Shown: piece after piece, positions 54,243 through 63,812 of the stretch
Layout of the letters: each line of letters starts with the position of its first letter
Position numbering within the stretch: position 1 is the stretch's first letter
Assembly: GCA_964553745.1 (NCBI GenBank)
Contig: CAZKLD010000009.1
Location: 4,670-68,669 of the forward strand
DNA length: 64,000 nucleotides
Source of the DNA: STC-113 sp964553745
GTDB taxonomy: Bacteria > Patescibacteriota > Gracilibacteria > BD1-5 > UBA2023
Direction: 5' to 3'
Program-made: the position numbers and the translations under genes
Notes under the pieces: model-generated
The model's input: only the letters and a program-made list of their open reading frames with translations
What the model was told of the DNA's origin: nothing
Databases searched by the model: none

Positions 54243-54268
54243 AAAGGGGTCGAGAGACCCCTTTTTTT
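54243..54268 (+). terminator. terminator after Sel1 gene
   Basis: AAAGGGGTC GAGA GACCCC stem-loop followed by T7. Confidence 0.88.
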
Positions 54269-54396
54269 CTTCTGTTCCAATTTTAGAATTTTGTAAGATA
54301 TAATTGCACTAATATCAATTATTGCAAAAATTATTGATTTAACTCATCAAACTCATATATTGACTTTGTTGCAATAATGTTTAAAGGAGGATATCT

Positions 54397-54591
54397 GTGA
54401 CTATACCGAAGAGGGAACCGGATGTGAAGTATCTGTGCGATGGTGTGATTTACAACGAAGCTGAAATGGATTGGGCACGCCTGATAATGGATCTGGAAGA
54501 CCAGACCGAGATGGCTGAAGAATCCGACAGATTCACAGAGGAAACAGGAAAGGTTTTCCCCGCAGGGGAAAGCATATCTTTCCTTGCCTAG
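54397..54591 (+). CDS. small acidic protein (standard code, GTG start, 64 aa)
   Basis: GTG start at 54397 chosen from a perfect AAAGGAGG 7 bases upstream; stop TAG. Acidic, soluble, no motif (MTIPKREPDVKYLCDGVIYN ... EESDRFTEETGKVFPAGE). No internal TGA. Function unknown. It is separated from the Sel1 gene by a terminator, so has its own promoter; TTGACT near 54360 is a possible -35 box. Confidence 0.6.
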   Translation: MTIPKREPDVKYLCDGVIYNEAEMDWARLIMDLEDQTEMAEESDRFTEETGKVFPAGESISFLA

Positions 54592-54897
54592 TCAACTGCA
54601 GGAGATTCTTTATGCGGAGGTGAATTTCTCAAGAATCTATTGTGGGCTTGCCTACGCGCCAGATGACCGACTCGTCGGGCATCGCCTTAACCAGTAGTTC
54701 TCCTCTTGCGGGAACGCAAAAAAGGCCCGCCTCAGGCGGGCCTTTTCCTATTTCTGAAAAATATTCTAGCATCTTCATTTTTTGGCCATGCTTCATATGT
54801 TAAATATTTTGAAATGCAAATTGGATGGTTTGGTAAAATTACTTGAAATTAAAATGATTTTTAGTATAAATAAGCGCATTAACCTTATTTTTACCAC
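54592..54897. other. intergenic region ending island 2
   Basis: First 150 bases are G+C-rich and island-like without an open frame of note; they contain GACCGACTCGTCGG inverted pairs and end in the strong AAAAGGCCCGCC / GGCGGGCCTTTT terminator at 54718-54746. A small RNA from the island is possible. After about 54760 the sequence is A/T-rich and host-like and leads to alaS. Confidence 0.4.
54718..54746 (+). terminator. terminator closing island 2
   Basis: AAAAGGCCCGCC TCA GGCGGGCCTTTT, among the most GC-rich hairpins in the window. Confidence 0.88.
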
Positions 54898-56703
54898 ATG
54901 AATATAACTTCAACTGAGATTAGGCAGAAATATCTTGAATTTTTCAAGATGAAAAATCACGCAATAATCGAATCTTCACCTTTGGTTCCTGAGAATGATC
55001 CTTCAGTGCTATTCAATACTGCCTGAATGCAACCGCTCGTGCCTTATCTCCTCTGAGAAAAGCATCCTATGTGAACGCGATTGGCTGATGTCCAGAAATG
55101 CATAAGGACTAATGATATAGAAGATGTATGAGACAACACTCATCTTACCTTCTTTGAAATGCTTTGAAACTGGAGCCTTTGAGATTACTTCAAAAAGGAA
55201 TCGATCGAAATGTCTTATGAGCTACTGACCGATCCAAAATGGTTCTGAATCAATCCTGCTCATCTTGCTGTAACGGTTTTTGAATGAGATGAAAATGCTC
55301 CGAGAGATGATTTTTCTGCTTGAGTCTGGAAATCCCTATGAATTCCAGAAACCAAAATAAGCTACATGTGAGAAAAGGATAATTGGTGGGCCGCAGGACC
55401 GACATGACCTTGCTGACCTGATACTGAGATTTTCTATTGGGTTTGAGAATGAGAGCCGCCAATGGATTCGAATGTAAAAAATGATGAGAATAATTGGATG
55501 GAAATCTGGAATAATGTCTTCATGGAATTCAATAAGCTTGAAGATGGAACCCTTCATAGTTTGCCATCGCAAAATGTCGATACTTGAATGTGATTGGAAA
55601 GAATAACAAGGACTTTAAATCGAAGCAAATCAGTGTATGATACGGATATTTTTTCAGATGTGATTTCCAAGGTTAGGGAAATAGTCGGCAATGAGAGATA
55701 CATAGAGAAAAGTGCCAGGATTATAGCAGACCACTTGAGGGCTTCCACAATGATGATTTCAGATTGAGTCATCCCTAAAAATGTAGATCAATGATATATT
55801 CTGAGAAGGCTTATCAGGAGGGCAATAAGAGAGTTCTTTAAGATGGGATACGAAACTCCTATCATTTCTGAGATTTCAAAGATATATATCGGGAAATTCA
55901 AAAACATCTATGCTTCGGTAGGTAAAAATGAGGCGATAATTATCGATGAGCTAAATAAGGAAGAGCAGAAATTCTCTAAAACTATTAAGGATTGAATAAA
56001 GGAATTCGATAAGCTAATCGCTTGATTTCAGATAGCATTTGAGAGATCTGGACAGAAAATCACGCAGATTTCATGAGATAAGGCCTTCAGGCTATATGAT
56101 ACATATTGATTCCCGATCGAGATGACTGAAGAGCTTGCATCAGAAAAATGACTTACAGTCGATAAGATTTGATTCAATTCGGCTTTTGAAAAGCATCAGG
56201 AATTATCCAGAACAGCATCAGAATGAAAATTCAAATGAGGACTAGGCTGATCTTGAGAAATGGAAACAAAATACCATACTGCTACTCATCTTTTACTTGC
56301 CTGATTAAGAAAAACTCTCGGAAATCATGTCCATCAAGCATGATCCAACATAACCGCTGAAAGATTGAGATTCGATTTCACTCACTCGGAAAAGGTGACT
56401 CCGGAGCAGTTGAAGGAGGTTGAGGATTTCGTGAATTCAGTAATCAGCTCATGAGCCTCTGTCACTTTGAGAGAAATGAAAAAAGATGAAGCGATGCTTG
56501 CTTGAATTGTTTGAAGCTTTTGGGAAAAATATCCTGATATCGTTAAAATATATTCCATAGTATGAAATGACTGAGAAATTTACTCACAAGAACTTTGCGG
56601 ATGACCTCACGCATCTTCTGCATGAGATTTAGGCAAATTCAAGATACAGAAAGAAGAAGCTTCAAGCTCATGAGTCAGGAGAATAAAAGCAATCCTTGAA
56701 TAA
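54898..56703 (+). CDS. alaS: alanyl-tRNA synthetase, C-terminally short
   Basis: 601 aa with TGA=Gly. The class II catalytic core is complete: FNTAGMQPLVPYLLGEKHP, RDDFSAGVW, MGEKDNWWAAGPTGPCGPDT. The editing domain has HTATHLLLAGLRKTLGNHVH with the zinc histidines and CGGPHASSAGDLGKF near the end. The C-Ala/DHHA1 region that takes other AlaRS to about 870 aa is missing; the frame ends in TAA right after the editing domain. The Cys and His of the editing site remain. It lies just downstream of standard-code island 2 and is itself dense in TGA. Confidence 0.95.
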
Positions 56704-56725
56704 TGATCACACTCTGACGATTATC

Positions 56726-56757
56726 AAAAAAACATCCCATAAAATGGGATGTTTTTT
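56726..56757 (+). terminator. terminator after alaS
   Basis: AAAAAAACATCCCAT / ATGGGATGTTTTTT hairpin; symmetric and also faces the minus-strand gene that ends at 56799. Confidence 0.87.
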
Positions 56758-56798
56758 CATGAGTCTGAGCTGCCAAAAGATGCTATTGAACTTGTAAA

Positions 56799-57242
56799 TT
56801 AATCTCATCTCTCAGTCAATGTCTTTAATTTTTTCAATGCTTCTGGCCACATTTCCTCAAACATATTTTTGTATTCTTCCTTAGAATCCAGTTCAACTAA
56901 AACATGGGTAACCCCATCTTTTTCTGTGAATGTATAATTTTCTTGCGCATCTTGCATTTCATAATAGTTTTCTTTTCCGTTCATTATTTCTCAGAGATGC
57001 TGTATCGATACGTAGTCGTAGGGGCGGACTTCTCTGATTTTGCTGATCATCCCTCAGACTGCACCATTTTCATCCGGTCCCAGGAAAAGCATGCGGCTGC
57101 CTTCCTTCCATTCTCACTCATAATAGGAGCCAGTAGGATTGAAGACCTCTGTCCATTTTCGGTATGTTTCGTCATTCAGCATTGTCTCCCAAACTTTTTT
57201 CTTGGGTGCGTGTATGTCAATCGTGTAGATTAATTTTTCCAT
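56799..57242 (-). CDS. SRPBCC / AHSA1-family ligand-binding protein
   Basis: 147 aa START-like fold: begins LIYTIDIHAPKKKVWETMLN, typical of AHSA1/CalC-type SRPBCC proteins. WKEGSRMLFLGPDENGAVGG and IREVRPYDYVSIQHLGEIMN follow, and the final helix is MFEEMWPEALKKLKTL. These bind hydrophobic ligands or act as co-chaperones. Many TGA glycines. It is followed upstream on the same strand by a DHFR-like gene with 158 bases between. Confidence 0.85.
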
Positions 57243-57400
57243 ATGCTCAATTTTTAAAATATATGTTTGTCATTTTTCGTAACATTCAATTATATCCAGT
57301 TGATTAGATATATCAAGATATATTTACTAAAGCTTACACTGATTTTCAGATATTTTCGGAACTTCCTTTAGATTTTGTGTCCTAACTTTAAAAGAAACCA

Positions 57401-57997
57401 TTAAAACGATCCTGTCTTCACTTCACCAGCACGCTCATAAGAGGCAATTATCACTCCAGAGGGCGACGTATGAGATTCCTTGAGCCTGAATGCTGCAGGA
57501 ATGGTTCCTTCAGCGAATAAGCGCTTTCACGATCCGAGTGTAATAGGGAATATTTTGAGCCAGAGCTCGTCAGCGAGATCCTCCTTCAAAAGCGTCTGTA
57601 TGAGATTGCCGCTGCCATGCACTTGCAGATCAGGACCAGATTGGGCTTTCAGTTCTTTTATTTTCTTCACAACATCACCCGATATGAATACTGAATTTTC
57701 CCAGTCGCTCTCTGTTAACGTATTCGAGACCACATATTTGACTGATTCATTGATACCAGGCCATTCGTTTGCATGCTGCGGCCAGTAAGATGCGAAAATA
57801 TCGAAGGTTTTCCTGCCTAAGAGCAAGCAGAAAGGCTGCTTCATCTGTTCTGTCATTATATTGCCGGCGAATTCATCGAAATAGGGAACTGTCCATCCTC
57901 CGTATTTGAAATCGTTTGATGTATCTTCTTCAGGTCCTCCAGGCGCCTGCATTACCCCATCAAGAGTAATGAAAGATAAAATTATTATTTTTCTCAT
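57401..57997 (-). CDS. dihydrofolate reductase-like (RibD C-terminal domain) protein
   Basis: 198 aa. MRKIIILSFITLDGVMQAPG is the standard start of the DHFR/RibD-C family of bacterial reductases. LLGRKTFDIFASYWP and YVVSNTLTESDWENSVFISG follow, then the NADPH segment LQVHGSGNLIQTLL, and the tail ends FRLKESHTSPSGVIIASYER. A single TGA (Gly, near residue 156) makes a standard-code frame stop early. Family members reduce pterin or flavin-like substrates; true folate reduction is unproven. No other folate genes lie nearby. Confidence 0.88.
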
Positions 57998-58117
57998 AGT
58001 GCTATTGTTAAGAATAAGATGTTTTGATTTTCATTTCTTGCCAGAAAAAGTTTTTCTGGAACTTATCATTTTATGCGAATATGATTTAAGTTCAAGAATT
58101 TATTAGAAATTCTTTTA

Positions 58118-58150
58118 TCAAAAAACTCCAGTTAGAAATAACTGGAGTTA
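58118..58150 (-). terminator. terminator for minus-strand gene
   Basis: AACTCCAGTTA / TAACTGGAGTT hairpin with A-run on its left, which becomes a T-run on the minus strand; downstream of the gene at 58229-58492. Confidence 0.75.
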
Positions 58151-58228
58151 CCGTTCAATTTGAATCCATTTGAATTTGCCCTATCGACAATATCCGGAAT
58201 ATTTGATATATTCTGATGATGAATTTAA

Positions 58229-58492
58229 TTATCTCCTCCTCTTAACTAAGTAATAGCCAAGGCTGATTAAAAAACTTATAAATGTGCACAAAAATAAAAT
58301 TACAGGTATCCATAGGGCAAAAACTACCGCCCCCATTCCTGCATATTCACCTCGACCCGGAAATGCAAAGATTATAATTTCGAGCAATATACAAAGCATT
58401 AAGGTCCAGCTAAAGGTAAGCAGCGGAACTTTGTACAATATATTTTTTGAAACAGCTTCCTTTTCGGTATTAAAATTTTTTTCAGATTCCAT
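58229..58492 (-). CDS. small two-helix membrane protein (87 aa)
   Basis: ATG to TAA. A hydrophilic N-terminus is followed by two membrane segments (about 22-43 and 52-78) and a basic tail VKRRR, so both ends face the cytoplasm. Glycines use GGN. No family recognised. Alone between a terminator and a long gene-free stretch. Confidence 0.6.
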   Translation of the reverse strand: MESEKNFNTEKEAVSKNILYKVPLLTFSWTLMLCILLEIIIFAFPGRGEYAGMGAVVFALWIPVILFLCTFISFLISLGYYLVKRRR

Positions 58493-58983
58493 AATTCTAA
58501 CTTTAATATTATAAAAACTCTCTGAGAAATCGAATTAAGATCAGTAACATCTGGCTATCCTTTTTTAGGAGTCATACTAATTTGGCCAGAAGAGCAGGAG
58601 TCATGAATCACTTCTTTATATATGTTTAGGGGGTCTGTAATTTTTTTTGTATTTTTTTATATGAATAATCGTAGGTGATCCAAGCTACAATATCCCTCGA
58701 TCTTAGTTGCAGTATCTCAGCTTATTTTTTTAATCTCAACTCACTTATTTCAAAAATATTCCGAATGATTGACAATTATTCATCTGATTCATTTTAAATA
58801 TATTCTGCTATTATAATAACTTAAAGTGCTTTAAGTCAAGATTTTTATTCTACTATTGAAATCATCTTAATAACAGTATTAAATTTAACTATAAATCTAA
58901 AATGCAACTTGTGAATATTTATTTATAATTATACTTAAATAGTAGAGAAATAAATCATCACAAATAACCAACAAATAAAATCT
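58493..58983. other. gene-free A/T-rich stretch upstream of pseudouridine synthase
   Basis: About 490 bases, strongly A/T-rich, with runs of A and T and no open frame with protein character on either strand under TGA=Gly. TATAAT- and TATACT-like boxes near 58920-58940 may belong to the promoter of the rlu gene. No RNA motif recognised. Confidence 0.4.
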
Positions 58984-59562
58984 ATGGATCCAGTAACTGA
59001 TTCAAAAAATTTGTTAGCATTGAATAAGCCCAAAGGCTATATAGTCTCGCGAAGTGATGAGCTTGGTCGAAAAACTGTTTATGACCTTTTGCCCGATTGG
59101 GTTTTTGATGATGGGTGGATGCCCATCGGACGACTTGATTTAGAATCCAAAGGACTTTTATTATTCACAAAAGATGGCAAAATTGGAAATGCATTAACCA
59201 ATCCAGGAAGTTGTATTAAGATATATGAAATTTCCGTGAGAGGCCATGTAACACAAGAGCATATTGCGACAGCTTTAAAATGAGTCGATAGCCCTCAGGG
59301 ATTACTTAAAGCCCTAGTTGTAGAAAAAATAGGAAATTCTGGACCCAAAACAAAATTAAGAGTACAGATTGACGAAGGAAAAAACAGACACATCCGTCGT
59401 TTATTTTGAGCGATGAATGACCCGATATTCGGCACTCCTTTAAAAGTGGTAAGCTTAAGCAGAATTAGCATAGGTAGTTTGAGGCTCAATATTGAAAGCG
59501 GAAAGTGGCGTTATCTTTCAAGAGAAGAAGAGAGCATGCTGCTGAAGGATTTGATTAATTAA
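58984..59562 (+). CDS. 23S rRNA pseudouridine synthase, RluB/RluE/RsuA-like
   Basis: 192 aa. LLALNKPKGYIVSRSDELGR is the family's start. The catalytic Asp is in IGRLDLESKGLLLFTKDG, followed by NALTNPGSCIKIYEISVRG. KLRVQIDEGKNRHIRRLFGA, a second family signature, carries TGA for Gly. It lacks the N-terminal S4 domain, as RluE does. It isomerises a uridine in rRNA. A hairpin (CCCACAA / TTGTGGA with T-run) ends the transcript at about 59567-59594. Confidence 0.92.
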
Positions 59563-59565
59563 AAA

Positions 59566-59594
59566 AAGCCCACAATTTCTTGTGGACTTCTTTT
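59566..59594 (+). terminator. terminator after rlu gene
   Basis: AGCCCACAA TTTC TTGTGGACT stem with flanking A-run and T-run, directly after the stop. Confidence 0.7.
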
Positions 59595-59602
59595 GAAACA
59601 AT

Positions 59603-59810
59603 TTGGAGGCACCAAGCGGAGTCGTTCTTCCCCAGTCGCTATCGCTCCTTGCCAGAGACCTGCCTACCGGCAGGCAGGCGGGCCGGGGTCAGGAGACAAA
59701 TCGTTGTCTCCTTAAATTTGTTATCACAAATTTTCCCCTCCATTCGACTCCGCTTGCACTCAATCAGAGAAAACTAAATCATCCCACTCTTTCGAATGGG
59801 ATGATTTTTG
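59603..59810 (+). repeat. structured repeat, copy 1 (possible non-coding RNA)
   Basis: Begins TGGAGGCACCAAGCGGAG. Outer arms AAGCGGAGTCG (59614-59624) and CGACTCCGCTT (59745-59755) are an exact 11-base inverted repeat. Between them are hairpins AGGAGACAA/TTGTCTCCT (59691-59712) and AAATTTGT/ACAAATTT (59714-59733), plus a CCTGCC...GGCAGG palindrome near 59659-59678. After the outer arm comes a terminator hairpin AAATCATCCCA/TGGGATGATTT (59776-59808). A second copy lies in the same direction at 63813-64000, with matching hairpins that differ by compensating changes. This implies selection on RNA or single-strand DNA structure. Confidence 0.75.
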
Positions 59811-60047
59811 TTTTCTCTGGAGGTCTTAACTTGTGGCAATGTTCGAACTTTTATAGAGAATTATGACAGGGTAGCGGAGAAATATTTATAATATAATTTC
59901 ATTGCTGTTTTCCATTTTTTTCCACAAACATATTTTTTTAGTTTACTCAATATACTAAGCTATTTAGGAACCTTATATCGAAGTCAGTGCCTTGAAATGC
60001 TAAATATTTCTTTATGTTAAGTGTGTCGTTTTTTGAAAAGCATAGGT
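59811..60047. other. gene-free stretch between repeat copy 1 and the KAP module
   Basis: A/T-rich sequence downstream of both the plus-strand repeat and the minus-strand module genes. No hairpin with T-run clearly ends the minus-strand operon, and no frame was recognised. Confidence 0.35.
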
Positions 60048-61721
60048 TTATTTAAAATATTCTAAGACTAAATTATACACTTTTTGATTTTCTTCATCGT
60101 TAGTACTATTTAGAAAATCTGTGATGTTAGATCATAATCAAACCTTATCAATATATTTCTTTTTTGGATACTTTTCTTGTATCATACTTAATATTTTTAC
60201 TTGCGAAATCGAGCTTATATCAGGTTTTATAACTTCTCAAAGTTCATTCAAATATTCTGTTGTAACTTTTAATTGGGCAAAACAACCCAATATTATTTTG
60301 AATTTTTCAATATCAATATTTCAGATATTCTCCTTAATTATTTTTAACAATTCAGTGTTTAATGTTTGGATATCAGATGAAACAAGAATCTTATCGATTA
60401 TAGGCAAATAATAATCAGGAGTTATTGTGTCGCTAGATTGATTCAATAGCCAAGCTTTAATTTTTTCAATAAATTTAACTCAAAATATGGTGTAGGTGAA
60501 ATCAAATTTAGAAGATCAAAATACTCATTTTTTGAAATACTCAATCAATTTCATTGTAAATTCATCATCGTCATTAAAAACTATATCTATATCTTCAGAG
60601 TTTGAAATTCTAGTTTTTAATATTTTAAATAATTCCAACTTTATATCATCGGTTAAATATTTTTTGTTATTTTCAATGATAAATTTAAGCACCTCTTTTC
60701 TAATGGGATTATTTTCATCTGAAGAAATGAGTTTTTGATATACTATATCCTGATTGATTCATAATTTATCAATACATATTTCCCACTCATCTTTTATAGT
60801 CGGATATTTCGAAAATAGTACACTAAAGTCTATGAATTCATCGATTCATAGATGTTCAGTTTTAATCAAAGCTGTTAGAATTTTCTCTTTATATTGATCA
60901 GATGCAAATGATTTTTCAAGACAAGAAATGAAATCATATAGCAATCAAAAATCTGAAATAATATCCAAATATTTTGTAAAGTCTCATCAATATGACGAAA
61001 CAAAGCCAAATATTTGTAATATATTGACATTCTGAGTTCATCAATTCTGTTGTTTCACGCTATATACTCTTTGATTTTTTTCAATGAAGATTGCAATTAT
61101 TGATATTGGTATAAGATGTTCTGAATATCATTCGTCTTGATTTCTAAATCATTGATATTGATAGATTTGGTTATTGCTAAATATTTTTGGGAAGAATGTT
61201 TTTATGGATTCATAATTTTCATACTCTATTGATTTCAGTTTATTCAAAATAGTTAAGAATATCACAATGAGCAGATTCGGGTTATTTTTTAATCAAATAT
61301 ATAATTGATTATTCTGATTATAATTTCAATTTATGAAATTGGTTTCCAACATATTTCAGAATTCAGAAATAACTCATAATATAGATTCTATAACATTTTT
61401 ATCAGTGATTTCCTCTTTTAGTTTGTCCGTATTTATATACAAAATTTCTTCATCAATAAAGGACGAAATCACATCCGAATTGATATTTGATAACCTTATG
61501 TTTTCTGAAATCTGATTCTCAATCAATATGAATTCCTTATCGAGGATAAAAATCTTGTAGAGTTTCTCATTTTGGATGATTTTTTTATAAATCTGTAGAA
61601 TTTTATCTGAATTTCATAAACCAGATGTTTGTTTATCAAACTCTTCTTTGAGATAAGATAAAAAATTACTATCAAGCGATAATATTTCTATTCATTTTAA
61701 AAAAATCTCTAGATTATCCAT
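60048..61721 (-). CDS. large helical partner protein of the KAP module
   Basis: 557 aa, nearly all alpha-helical, rich in Ile, Lys, Asn, Glu and Phe, consistent with a HEAT/ARM-like solenoid. No catalytic motif, signal or membrane segment seen. TGA codes for about two dozen glycines, so it follows the host code. Its ATG overlaps the end of the KAP gene by eight bases (ATGGATAA), a strong sign of joint function. Composition is more A/T-rich than most of the window. No known family. It is plausibly the effector-regulating or sensing partner of the NTPase; that is inference. Confidence 0.75.
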
Positions 61722-63615
61722 TTTGCAAAATTAATTTAATTAAAGCATCTATCGTCTTTTCTGATAGAAGTTTTTGTTCAGCTTTTTGATTTTTCCCAGA
61801 ATAATAACCTGTAAATCATTTTGCTGCCTGCTCGGAAAGATTGAGAAACACAGATTCCTTCGATTTAGTAAAAGATTGTAACATAGATGAGATTTTATTA
61901 TCAAGAATAGTTGAATTCAATCACGATTCAATTATTACATAGATGGTTTTTCAAACACTATCAGCATCCGTTTCTTTATTTAAGACATCAAAACAATAAT
62001 CCAAAATCTGTGATTTATCATCTTCACTTTTTATAAGCTCAAAGTCTTTTTGCAAACTGGTAATATCTCAATTTATAAGATAATTTAGCACTTTATCTCT
62101 ATATAAGAAAAGATTGACGCTGTCATTTTTATACTTTTGCTTTAATAAATCGATTCTTAGACTATTGAAATCAGTATGTCATTTTACTCTTTTTAAAATC
62201 AGATTTGAATCATCTAACTCCTTCTCGTCAATATCTTCCAAACAAGAAACCTTAACATTACCATTGCTCTGACCTGTCAAAAAATATCTTTTTAATAAGA
62301 CATAAATCGCTTGATGTAAAAAAACTACACTGTCATTATTATAGTTTATCCAAAACATATTATTTGAAACAAGTTCATTGATAAATATGACAATTTCCCT
62401 TGGTGTAAGTTCTTTATTAGATATATTCACTACTCATTCATAGAACATTTCGATAATCAACTCTAAATCCGTTTCATTGATTTTTATATCAGAGAAAGAT
62501 TCTTTCATTTTTTTCCTAAAAAACTCCCTCCAGTTTGACTGAATCATTTTTGGAATCTCAAGAATTGCAGAAAAATTCTTATCAATAAAGCCATCAATAA
62601 AATCATTATTGGAAGCTGAATTAAAATTTTTTATTAATGATTCAAAAACTTTGCATAGTCTTGATCTGTCTATCGGCAAAACAAATATAATTTTTTCTGA
62701 ATTCTTTTTCAAAGATGAGAATCATTCAATTGTTGTCTGTATTAGAGAAAGTGATGATAAAATTATTGAGTCATCTACTCTATCTAAATTATCCAATACT
62801 AAAACCAATTTTTTCTTGGATTTTAAAAAATATTGTTCCGAAATGAAATTAAATAAATTCTGATAATCGAAATTATTAAAATCCATTCAATCGATTTGTG
62901 TTTTATTAACTTCAAGATCAATATTCTTAGCAACTAAAATACTAATTATATCCTTTAGCCATTTAGTAAAATTCTTATAAAGATAAATTAATGTCTTAAT
63001 AAAATAAAATATAAAAAGCAATAAGAATAAGAACAAAGAGGCATAAAAATATATTTCGCTATTCAAATTATTGATAAAGGGAATTTTGATATTATTTTGA
63101 ATGATTCCCAAATAATGTTTAAGTTCAATATCATGTAAAAATTTCAATACATCCTTAATAGTAACACCAAAAAGAGCGAATAATGCAATAATAGAAAGGA
63201 ATATTGCAGGCTTTGTTATTTGTGGTTCGGTACGATTGATTATATTCTGCCTTTTTACATTATTATTCAAAACTTGCGATAACTTGAACTTTTCAAACTT
63301 TTCAATTCATATAATCTCCCTATCTAATAAGTTTAACTTATTCGCTAATTCAATCAAAAATGCTCTTTTCACAAAATCATCTTTATGTGACCATGTGTCA
63401 AAAACTATAATCTCATATTCATTTTTCTTATTGGTTTTTAATTGTTCAACGATGGAAGATTTTCAACTTCACCAATTTCAGAATAGTCAAATAATATTTT
63501 TTAGACCTGAGTTCGAACTTAAATTCTCAATTATATCACCTAAAGTCTTAACAAGACTGGAATGAATTTTGAAATCATCTTTATCACTTGGTATATCTTT
63601 AATGAAATTAGGCAT
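61714..63615 (-). CDS. KAP-family P-loop NTPase with inserted membrane segments
   Basis: 633 aa. Walker A IIGLFGNWGSGKSSIVEQL near residues 40-55, then EIIVFDTWSHKDDF, the KAP 'FxxW' strand, and Walker B LVLVLDNLDRVDD near 270. The KAP hallmark of membrane helices inserted between Walker A and B is present (about 140-160 and 190-215). FVLPIDRSRLCKVF matches the sensor strand (VxxxDR). The C-terminal half is helical. Glycines of Walker A are partly TGA. KAP proteins (Kidins220/PifA relatives) often limit phages or plasmids at the membrane. First gene of the two-gene module. Confidence 0.88.
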
Positions 63616-63812
63616 TAATTATATTCATAGAATAAATAATATTTTTATTATATATTTTTTTCAAAAAATGGAAGTTTACTATTTGGTCTTGGTGAGGATA
63701 TAAAAGTACTACTTGAAATCTCAACAGTCGAGCTCAATGTAACAAACAAAAAAGAGCTTAAAGTAAAGCTCTTTGATGTGCTAGATGCTATAATTTCTAG
63801 CGATAAGTCATA

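Larger units (their letters stand above)
53040..54750 (+). other. standard-code island 2 (two genes)
   Basis: Second block with the island 1 features: no in-frame TGA, all glycines GGN, strong Shine-Dalgarno sequences (AAAGGGAG; AAAGGAGG), GC-rich terminators and higher G+C than neighbours. The genes on both sides (kinase at 52364-52930; alaS at 54898) are normal TGA=Gly genes. No mobility gene or flanking repeat was seen. Both stops are TAG, so here the host code would not alter the products. Confidence 0.7.

Noticed and set aside
34000..54750. The two standard-code islands as plain contamination
   Set aside because: Not excluded, but two separate blocks with normal host genes on both sides would need several wrong joins; kept as a finding with a read-level test.
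59603..59625. tRNA- or tmRNA-like 3' end (GGAGGCACCAAGCGGAGTCG on one side, TTCGACTCCGCTT on the other)
   Set aside because: No anticodon arm, D arm or CCA context can be built in either copy; the matching arms pair with each other as an inverted repeat instead.
59603..59866. An 87-aa plus-strand open frame over repeat copy 1
   Set aside because: It crosses the terminator hairpin and is not kept in copy 2, where the reading frame is broken.
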